Assembly (NCBI RefSeq): GCF_000350225.1
Contig: NW_005178513.1
Span: forward strand, 1-36,878
DNA length: 36,878 bases
DNA from: Chondrus crispus
Taxonomy: Eukaryota; Rhodophyta; Florideophyceae; Gigartinales; Gigartinaceae
Direction: 5' to 3'
Numbering within the stretch: position 1 is the stretch's first letter; each line of letters begins with the position of its first letter. Under the pieces are notes generated by a model that worked only from the letters and a program-made list of their open reading frames with translations, searched no databases and had not been told where the DNA came from. This document shows positions 29,261 to 36,878 of this stretch, one piece after another. Both the position numbers and the translations under genes were made by a program.

Positions 29261-32200
29261 TCACATGCTTTGGGCAGCTTTGCACTTGGAAAGCCCAACC
29301 GTGCCCACGAACTTTTCAAACAGCACGCGACCAAGTGGTTTGGTCAGCATATCGGCTGGCATTTCTGTTGTCGGACAATGGTACAATGTGACCAGTTTTC
29401 GCTGCACCGCATCTCGAACAAAATGATACATAATATCAATGTGCTTGTTCCGACGATTTGTAGATTCGTTCTGAGCAAACGCAATCGTACCAGCGTTGTC
29501 ACATCCAACGCGAATTGTTGGATCGGAATTCGCACCAAGTACATCGGCATGGAAGCGTCGAAGCCACGCGGCCTCTTTGCATGCTTCACTGAGTGCGATG
29601 TATTCTGCCTCACAAGTAGACTTTGCAACTACTGTTTGTTTCCGGGAAGCCCAACTGATAGGCCCATCACAAAGCTTGAACACGTACCCACTCGTTGATT
29701 TTCGTGATTCAAGGCATCCACCCCAATCTGCGTCGCTATACCCATGAAGTTCCGTACCAAGATCATCTTTACCAAACACTATTCCAAGATGCTGGGACCC
29801 ACGCAAGTATCTCAAAACACGTTTCACACCAGTCCAATGCGAATCGTGAGGGTCGGCACAGTGTTGAGATAACTTTCCAATGGCAAACGCAATATCGGGG
29901 CGGGTCCCGACCATTAGGAACATTAGACATCCAATGGCCTGACGATATGGTTCAAAGCATGGGTTGTCATCAGTGCCAGTTTCGGCCACTTGCATTGTGA
30001 CATGTCGAGACTGTTCCATCGGAGTAAGGCAAGGATTGCATGCCGACATTTTGAACCGTTTCAGTACTGCTTGGGCATACTTCGACTGCGTGACGGTCAG
30101 GACGGGTTTAGAACGTATACGGTCGATCTCTAGACCAAGACAAGTCTTCGCTTCGCCAAGGTCTTTCATATCGAATCGTTTGTTGAGTTCATTTTTTATC
30201 CTTTATATGGCCTCCAAGTCACTTCCAGCTAGCAGCAGATCGTCCACGTACAACGCGATAATCATGATGACATTGCCTTGACGTCGAATGTAAAGACATG
30301 GGTCGCTGCGTGTAGTGTTGAAACCAAGTTCAGTGATCAGAAACTCATCGATCTTACTATGCCATTGGCGATGGGCTTGCTTAAGACCATAGATTGCTTT
30401 CAAAAGTTTACACACCGAATCAGGTTTGACTTTGTCGATGCATCCTTCAGGTTGCTCCATGTAGATTTCTTCGTGAAGTTCACCGTTGAGGAAGGCAGTC
30501 ACCACGTCCATCTGATGCAGCTCAAGGTCAAAGTGCGCAACCAGTGCCAGCAGCAGACGGATAGTTGTGAACTTGATGACAGGGGCGAAAGTTTCAGTGT
30601 AATCGATGCCTTCTACTTGTTGAAAGCCTCGTGCCACAAGACGTCCCTTTGCAGTTTCGACCAATTTTCCGGACTCGTCAGGAAGTTGCTTCACTGCGAA
30701 AACCCACCTGGACGTCAGGACGTTTGATGCTTGAGATCTTGGAACAAGTGTCCATGTTTTGTTTTTGTGTTGTGAAGCAAGTTCTTTGTCGATGCCCTTC
30801 TGCCAGAAGCGAGCTTTTGGAGAATCCATAGCTTGCTTGTACGAGTTTGGGATTTCCGTTGTCACATGGGCGTGGCTAAGGAGTCCAGCAGTCACCAAAG
30901 CTGCTGCCCACCACGCCCCAGGCGTTTTGCGAACGCGAGTGGACCGACGGAGATTAGTTGGCGGATGAATAGTTTCTTCCTCAACTACGTGTTGCTCAAC
31001 TGTTTCGGTATTTTCGTCCTCCCCTGGAGTTGGGGAGGAGTTGGAGGATTCATCAGAGTCTTGTTGTTCATCCGGCGATGATGCTTCTGATGCCACTCCA
31101 TCATTTTCTGCAACTTCCTCATCGATGTTCAAGTTGATTGTGTCATCATCAGTTGTAGCCTCCTCGTTTGTATCCATCGGTTCACCAGATTTGCCTCCCG
31201 TGGACTCGTCAAAAGTAACATCTCTGGATACGATCACTTTGTGCAAATCACCATCCCACAACTTGTAAGCTTTCGTATTTTCAGCATACCCCAGAAACAT
31301 TGCCTCCTTTGCACGGGCGTCAAGTTTCTGGATGTTGTGTTTTGGTAATGTATACCAACACTTTGAACCGAAAACACGCAAATGACCAACATTTGGCACA
31401 GATTTCATCCATAAGTGGTAGGGGGTCATCTTGGGGGGAGTGGCACGTGACGTGACTCGATTTCGAACGTACACTGCATTGGCAAGTGCTTCTGCCCAGA
31501 ACCCCTTTGTAACTTTCTTGTGCGCTAGCATGGAGCGCACCAAGTTTACCAAAGTTCTGTTCAGTCGTTCGGCGACGCCATTTTGCTCCGGTGTGTACGC
31601 GGTCGTCATTTGATGCTGAGTACCATTTGCAATCAGAAAAGACTTAAACTCCGTGGACAGATACTCACCACTTCGATCGGTGCGAAGCACTTTGATCTTG
31701 CGACCAGTGTGAGTCTGAGCAAGTTGTGCAAACATTTTGTATCGTTCAAATGCTTCTGATTTATGGTGCATAGGGTACACTACTGACCAGTTTGAGTGAT
31801 CATCTATGAAGGTAATGAAGTACTTGGCACCACCAATGGACTGCACCTCTAAGGGGCCACAAACATCAGAGTGAACTAAGTCTAGACAGAAGTATGCCCG
31901 CCTCGAGGACCGCTCTTTTGGGATCACAGATCGAGTGGCTTTGCCGTAGACGCACGCAGAACATTTTCCAGGGATGCAATCATTGTCAGTATTTTTGATT
32001 TTGTTAGCCTCATTACCAAGTAGTTTGACTCCAATTACCACATTGTCACGAATCATCGAAGCAATACCTTGAGAATGCACATGTGCAAAGCTCTCATGCC
32101 ACGTTTGCAGGGTGGCGGCATGTGCAGATCCGATGTCACTGACGATGTCGAGAACGTAAAGTTCTCCAACCAATGTCGCAGTCGCCACTACAGTTGAGCC

Positions 32201-32378
32201 TCGTCTGATCATGCATTTTCCATTTTCGAACCCAACTTTTAGTCCAAGTTCAGTCATTCGACTGACAGAGAGCAGAGAGAACGCAAAGTCCGGAACGTGC
32301 AATACATCCGTCAACTTGCACGGTTCGATGCGGCCATTTACATTTAACTTCAAGTGAACGTCACCACGACCAGCAACC
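29261..32378 (-). pseudogene. Pol of B2 (protease end, integrase, RT, RNase H) with one nonsense codon
   Basis: Coding begins at the VAGRG region, just past the protease DSG active site, so protease catalysis and all of Gag are absent. Integrase keeps the HHCC finger (WHESFAH, CSAC) and the DDE residues in HSDVCGPL, RTDRSGEY and QNGVAERL. RT has QMDVVTAF and YVDD. A TAA at 30205-30203, in the codons equivalent to AIKWMK, interrupts an otherwise continuous frame; downstream RT and RNase H continue in phase to 29261. The stop replaces a Lys codon, so no bases are gained or lost. An acidic, Ser-rich linker precedes RT as in family A. Confidence 0.92.
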
Positions 32379-33148
32379 TAAAGAAAGGTCAGCGCGGCAG
32401 AGGGAAGAAGGATGGTTGAAGGTTGCTGGTGGTTGACGGGAAAAGAAGTTGATACCATTTTACTCTTGGTCGCCAACTATTGGCGCTACCTATACTCTTC
32501 GAACTACATACAATACGAGCCATTAGGGCTGGTCACGTGACTCTCATTCTTGCACTCGTTGATAATCAAGTGACTCTCCCTGTTGCACTCTCGGCTGATA
32601 ATCAAGTGACTCTCCTACTTCCACTCTCGGTTGATAATCAAATGACTCTCCTTCTTGCACTCTCGGTTGATAATCAAGTGACTCTCCTATTTCCACTCTC
32701 GGTTGATAATCAAATGACTTTCCTACTTGTACTCTTTCTTGCTAATAATTTGGGACCGTTTGAGAGTCAATAATATCTGAATAAACTGTACTGTAGATTA
32801 CAGATTTTACACTACGATTAATAACCACTGTGGCACATACGTCATACGTGTCATACACGTGTAGGACAAATGTCATACGTGTCACACACATGTCAAATCG
32901 AGAAAAATGAAACATGTTCAGAATGTACTGTAAAGTGCCACGAGGTACATAACTTACACGTGTCAACACCAAAATTGAAACATGCTCGGAAATGATAGGA
33001 ACGTGCAACCGTGTACAAATATGACACGTGTCCACGTTGAAGACCAAACATCCTGAGAATGCTCTTGCAAGCATTTTAGGTTTCGTCGACGTACACGTGT
33101 AATATCTGTCAGGCTTGGAGCTTAGCATGTGGTCGAAGATTTCCAACA
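32379..33148 (-). repeat. Complete family C LTR (770 bp), 3' LTR of C
   Basis: Bounded by the purine tract of C (33149-33158) and the junction with B2. On the minus strand it starts TGTTGGAAATC and ends TTTA. Its last 120 bp match LTR A, including the hairpin at 32471-32485. Several ACACGTGT-type motifs lie in 32840-33110. It contains a 36-bp minisatellite. No gene is seen in it. Confidence 0.85.
32531..32750. repeat. 36-bp minisatellite within LTR C
   Basis: Units start at 32559, 32595, 32631, 32667, 32703 and partially at 32739, with a partial unit before the first. The core is TGATAATCAAGTGACTCTCC followed by a variable T/C-rich part and ACTCTCGG. Alternating units differ in a regular way (AAGTGACT against AAATGACT), suggesting duplication of two-unit blocks. 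There are no unique spacers, so it is not CRISPR-like. The 97-codon frame across it is a by-product of the 36-bp period. Confidence 0.9.
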
Positions 33149-33158
33149 CTCCCCCTCG
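33149..33158 (-). other. Polypurine tract of C
   Basis: On the minus strand CGAGGGGGAG lies between the pol stop codon (33162-33160) and the LTR start TGTTGG, exactly as in family A. Confidence 0.8.
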
Positions 33159-33159
33159 A

Positions 33160-36100
33160 TCACATGCTTTTACTGGACACTGCAAGCCCCAGAAGTTCTA
33201 CAAACTTCTGGAATAGAATTCGCCCAAGTGCTTTGGTTAAGATATCGGCAGGCATGGAAGTGGTCGGACAATGCGACAAATACACAATGTTTCTCTTAAT
33301 AGCATCTCGTACGTAGTGGTATTTTACATCAACATGTTTGTTGCGACGGTTGATCGATTCATTCTGTGCAAACGAAATCGTCCCTGCATTGTCACACCCC
33401 ATCATGATCGTGGGATCAGAATCAAGTCCGAGGACATCAGCAACAACTTGACGCAACCAGGTCGCCTCCTTACACGCTTCACATAGTGCAATGTACTCAG
33501 CTTCACACGTCAAAGTCGCAACCACAGTCTGTTTCCGGGAACTCCAACTGATAGCTCCACCACAGAACTTGAAAACATATCCGCTGGTCGACTTGCGAGA
33601 GTCTGAACAACCGGCCCAGTCAGCATCACTGAAACCGAGCAAATTCGGCGATTTGGATTTATTGTCAAACACGATTCCTAAGTTTCGAGTCCCTTGCACG
33701 TATCGCATTACTCGTTTTACACCTGCCCAGTGTGATTCACATGGGTTGGCAGAATGTTGGGAAAGCTTTCCAATGGCGTATGCCAAGTCTGGACGAGTGC
33801 CAACCATCAAGTTCATCAGGCAACCGACTGCCTCACGATACGGTGCCTTTGTTTCGGAGTCGTTTTCGATAGAATTCGTGGTTTTGCGACCTTGTTCCAT
33901 TGGAGTCAGAGAAGGGTTACAAGTCGACATTTTAAAACGGTCAAGCACATTTAATGCATACTTAGTTTGAGTGAGACTCAATGTCTTGATAGTGCGATCT
34001 CTTTGAATCTCAAGACCAATGCAGACTTTTGCCTCACTAAGGTCTTTCATCTCAAACCGTTTGTTAAGCTCCCCCTTCATCCATTTCATGGCATGGATAT
34101 CACTACCAGCGAGTAACAAGTCATCGACATAAAGTGCAATTAGCATGATAGTGTTACCAATGCGTTTAATGTAGAGGCACAGATCACTACGTGAAGTCTC
34201 AAATCCCAATTCACCGAGTAAGAAATCATCCACTTTGGTATGCCATTGACGATGTGCTTGTTTAAGACCGTAAAGTGCTTTCAAAAGTTTACACACATGA
34301 TCACTTTTGCTTTTGTCAACGCAGCCTTCGGGTTGCTCCATGTAGATATCTTCATCCAAGTCGCCGTTCAAAAACGCAGTCACGACATCCATCTGATGAA
34401 GTTCAAGGTCGTAATGAGCAACTAAGGCAAGAAGTAGACGAATAGTCGTAAACTTTATGACAGGGGCATATGTCTCAGTATAGTCAAGACCTTGCACTTG
34501 CTGGAATCCACGAGCAACAAGTCTGGCTTTTGCACTTTCAACTATATTGCCATTTGCATCAGGCAGCTGCTTGACATTGAAAACCCATCGAGATGTCAAG
34601 ATGTTTGACGCCTCAGATCGAGGAACAAGTTTCCAGGTCTGATTCTTAGTCTGTGATGCAAGTTCTTTGTCAATGCCGGTTTGCCAGAATGCAGCTCTAG
34701 GACCGTGGGTTGCTTGTTTGAAAGTCTTGGGACCTTCAATAGCGACATGCGCATGTGAAAGAGGAGCAGCTGCAAAGTTGCTCCTCCACCATGATCCGGG
34801 AGGTCTACTGATTCGAGACGATCTTCGTACAGCTGGAGTCGGAGTGGGAGGGGTGACATTCGGAGTTTGGACGGGAGGTGATACATCATCTTCATCATTC
34901 TCACCTACAGAGTGAGTGTCCTCGTTTTCAATAACCTCCCCTGAAATTTCATCCTCTTCCGACCCAACCTCATTAGTATTTGGGGTATCGGCTTCATTCT
35001 CATTGTCGCCACCGAGCAATACAACGCCAACGTCAGAGCTGATTGAATCTTTTTCATGTGCAGGAATGTCATGCATCCCACATGTCGATTCATCAAACTT
35101 GGCATCTCGTGAAACAACAACTTTACTCAACTCTCCGTCCCAAAGTTTGTATGCTTTACTGCATTGCGAATAACCGAGAAACATCGCTTCACGCGCTCGC
35201 AAGTCAAGCTTACGGAGCTCTAATTTCGGTAATGTATACCAACACTTTGACCCAAATACTCTCAAATGGCCAACATTTGGAGTTGACTTCATCCAAATGT
35301 GATGGGGAGTCGTGTTAACTGGCAAAGCCCGTGAAGTAACTCGATTGCGTACATATACTGCAGTGGCAAGAGCCTCTGCCCAGAATCGTTTACTGACCTG
35401 TTTATGAGAAAGCATGGAACGGACAAGATCAATCAAGGTTCGATTTAAACGTTCAGCAACACCGTTTTGTTCAGGTGTGTAGGCAGTGGTGAGCTGGTGC
35501 TGTGTACCGTTTGAATCCAAATATGACTTGAATTCTGTCGACAAGTACTCTCCCCCTCGATCAGTGCGAAGCACCTTCACTTTGCGACCAGTGTGCGTTT
35601 GGGCAAACTGTTCATACAACTTGTATTTTGCAAAGGCCTCAGATTTATATCTCATCGTGTACACAACAACCCAGTTCGAGTGATCATCTACAAATGTAAT
35701 GAAGTATCTCGAACCACCAATGGACTGTACTTCGAGCGGACCGCAAACGTCAGAATGTACCAAGTCAAGACAGTTCTGTGCTCGAGACGATGATCGCTGT
35801 TTTGGGATTACTGATCGCGTTGCTTTGCCGAACACACACCCAGGACAAACGAGAGAGTGATTGTCAGACTTTCGATTCATTGCTCTGATCACATCGCTTT
35901 GACGAACATTGATGCCACTTACCACATTATTGTGAATCATTGATGCGATTCCTTGTACGTTAACATGGGCCATTCGTTCATGTAGCGTCTGCAAGGTAAC
36001 TACATGAGCAGAGAAAGTTTCATTCATGACATCAAGTATGAATAAATCCCCAACTTGACTAGCTGTGGCAACTACAGTTGGTCCTGCAGTAACGATGCAT

Positions 36101-36878
36101 TTGTCTTTTTCAAATGACACTTGCAAACCCTTTGAAACCATTTGGCTAACAGACAGAAGCGAGTATCCGAAATCAGGGACATGCAAAACGTTGGACAATT
36201 TGCAAGGATGTGGACTACCATTGACGTTCAACATGAATTCTACCTCACCACGACCAGCGACATTGGCTCTAGCCTTCGTGCCCATCTCGACTGCTCCAGA
36301 TTGCATCTGTTCATAAGTAACGAACAAAGAGCGATCAAATGTAATGTGGGCACTGCAACCGGAATCCACAAGCCATGACCCTGCGTTCACTGCCTTCTTT
36401 TCGGGGGAAGAAGTCGAAAGCAGGCATGTAAAGTCGCTTTCAGCAAAGGCAGCAGTAGAAGTTTCATCTCGAGATACGAATGCACTTGGCTTCATGCCGG
36501 GGTTGCGGGACCGGAACCCGTCTGGCGGTGCTGGTCGGCGCCCATTCACATCTTTGCCCCAGCAACGTGCTGCGGTGTGTCCATGTCGATTACAGTTCGT
36601 ACATCTCATATCACGTCGAATAGGCATGCGATTGACAAGTGCAGGTGCGTGGGGTGAAGTAGTAGAAGCGGTCTTCATGCTCTCTCGTTGTTCCTCTTGC
36701 AGCAGACGACTCTTCACAAAATCGAGTCCAAACACTTTATCCTCATTGCCAAGTGCGTCAAGTGCAACAATCAAGTTATCGAATCGTGGAGGCAAGCCAT
36801 TCAACACAGCCATTGCAATTTCTTTATCGTCAATCTCAACACTCATTGACTGCAATCTGGCAGCAAGTTGCTTCACAC
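33160..36878 (-). CDS. Copia-type Gag-Pol polyprotein, C (5' part outside the window)
   Basis: An uninterrupted frame of about 1239 codons from within Gag (KQLAARLQS) to the stop codon beside the purine tract. By alignment with A1 about 128 N-terminal residues are missing. It keeps the zinc knuckle CTNCNRHGHTAARC, protease DSG, integrase HHCC and DDE motifs, RT YVDD and RNase H SDADW/CEAEY/CDNAG. Unlike family A it has the standard glycine in LYGLKQAHR, though the usual proline is His as in A and B. Against A1 the changes are scattered and mostly conservative; the acidic linker is the most variable part. The frame is open, so C may be functional if its start is intact. Confidence 0.93.
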   Translation of the reverse strand, partial: VKQLAARLQSMSVEIDDKEIAMAVLNGLPPRFDNLIVALDALGNEDKVFGLDFVKSRLLQEEQRESMKTASTTSPHAPALVNRMPIRRDMRCTNCNRHGHTAARCWGKDVNGRRPAPPDGFRSRNPGMKPSAFVSRDETSTAAFAESDFTCLLSTSSPEKKAVNAGSWLVDSGCSAHITFDRSLFVTYEQMQSGAVEMGTKARANVAGRGEVEFMLNVNGSPHPCKLSNVLHVPDFGYSLLSVSQMVSKGLQVSFEKDKCIVTAGPTVVATASQVGDLFILDVMNETFSAHVVTLQTLHERMAHVNVQGIASMIHNNVVSGINVRQSDVIRAMNRKSDNHSLVCPGCVFGKATRSVIPKQRSSSRAQNCLDLVHSDVCGPLEVQSIGGSRYFITFVDDHSNWVVVYTMRYKSEAFAKYKLYEQFAQTHTGRKVKVLRTDRGGEYLSTEFKSYLDSNGTQHQLTTAYTPEQNGVAERLNRTLIDLVRSMLSHKQVSKRFWAEALATAVYVRNRVTSRALPVNTTPHHIWMKSTPNVGHLRVFGSKCWYTLPKLELRKLDLRAREAMFLGYSQCSKAYKLWDGELSKVVVSRDAKFDESTCGMHDIPAHEKDSISSDVGVVLLGGDNENEADTPNTNEVGSEEDEISGEVIENEDTHSVGENDEDDVSPPVQTPNVTPPTPTPAVRRSSRISRPPGSWWRSNFAAAPLSHAHVAIEGPKTFKQATHGPRAAFWQTGIDKELASQTKNQTWKLVPRSEASNILTSRWVFNVKQLPDANGNIVESAKARLVARGFQQVQGLDYTETYAPVIKFTTIRLLLALVAHYDLELHQMDVVTAFLNGDLDEDIYMEQPEGCVDKSKSDHVCKLLKALYGLKQAHRQWHTKVDDFLLGELGFETSRSDLCLYIKRIGNTIMLIALYVDDLLLAGSDIHAMKWMKGELNKRFEMKDLSEAKVCIGLEIQRDRTIKTLSLTQTKYALNVLDRFKMSTCNPSLTPMEQGRKTTNSIENDSETKAPYREAVGCLMNLMVGTRPDLAYAIGKLSQHSANPCESHWAGVKRVMRYVQGTRNLGIVFDNKSKSPNLLGFSDADWAGCSDSRKSTSGYVFKFCGGAISWSSRKQTVVATLTCEAEYIALCEACKEATWLRQVVADVLGLDSDPTIMMGCDNAGTISFAQNESINRRNKHVDVKYHYVRDAIKRNIVYLSHCPTTSMPADILTKALGRILFQKFVELLGLAVSSKSM

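Larger units (their letters stand above)
28938..32378 (-). mobile_element. Copia-type retrotransposon B2, truncated at both ends
   Basis: Partial 3' LTR, purine tract and pol from the protease onward. The 5' end is cut at 32378 against the end of LTR C. If element C inserted into B2, the missing gag part should lie beyond the right end of C, outside this window. Confidence 0.85.
32379..36878 (-). mobile_element. Copia-type retrotransposon C, cut by the window edge
   Basis: 3' LTR, purine tract and an open gag-pol frame. Its 5' part (rest of gag, leader, PBS, 5' LTR) is outside the window. It is the closest relative of family A here and a candidate for an autonomous source. Confidence 0.9.

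Noticed and set aside
32480..32773. 97-codon + strand frame with a 12-residue repeat, or a CRISPR-like array
   Set aside because: The frame follows from a 36-bp minisatellite with directly abutting units; there are no unique spacers and no cas-like genes.

Overview
The whole window is retrotransposon DNA. Every supported coding region is a Ty1/copia-type (Pseudoviridae-like) Gag-Pol polyprotein with the domain order Gag, zinc knuckle, aspartic protease, integrase, reverse transcriptase, RNase H. I see no host gene, tRNA, rRNA or CRISPR array. The organism is a eukaryote. The style of the elements would suit a stramenopile such as an oomycete, but that is a weak guess. Almost all elements lie on the minus strand, so their 5' ends are at higher coordinates.

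Region 1 (1-26262) is a head-to-tail array of one family, called A here. Units repeat every 6183-6188 bp and neighbours share one LTR: partial LTR, A1, LTR, A2, LTR, A3, LTR, A4, LTR, truncated A5. Each LTR is 939 bp (938 in the last). A1 (595-4704) has an unbroken 1369-codon polyprotein. A2, A3 and A4 carry the same 5-bp insertion between RT and RNase H, and A4 and A5 also have nonsense codons. Full units carry a polypurine tract abutting the pol stop codon, a primer-binding site matching the anticodon arm of initiator tRNA-Met (the copia 'half-tRNA' mode), and a leader of about 1.1 kb.

Region 2 (26263-32378) holds two broken copies of a second family, B. B1 has a complete 1251-bp LTR and only the pol 3' end. 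B2 has a partial LTR and pol from just after the protease active site to RNase H, with one nonsense codon. They are separated by a 522-bp fragment of an A-type LTR in the opposite (+) orientation.

Region 3 (32379-36878) is element C, a close relative of A. It has a complete 770-bp LTR containing a 36-bp minisatellite, and an open gag-pol frame that runs off the right edge of the window.

The most interesting signal is the A leader. From the primer-binding site to the gag start, about 1.1 kb, the sense strand has no ATG at all, while the other strand has at least nine. The only upstream ATG lies inside the primer-binding site, where complementarity to the tRNA anticodon forces it; it opens a 12-codon uORF. 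The same leader is dense in perfect hairpins. This suggests selection for translation of gag through a long, structured, uORF-primed leader. Other signals are repeated motifs in the LTRs, a covarying hairpin beside a TATA-like box, shared non-canonical LTR ends, and variant patterns across A1-A4 that cannot fit one tree.
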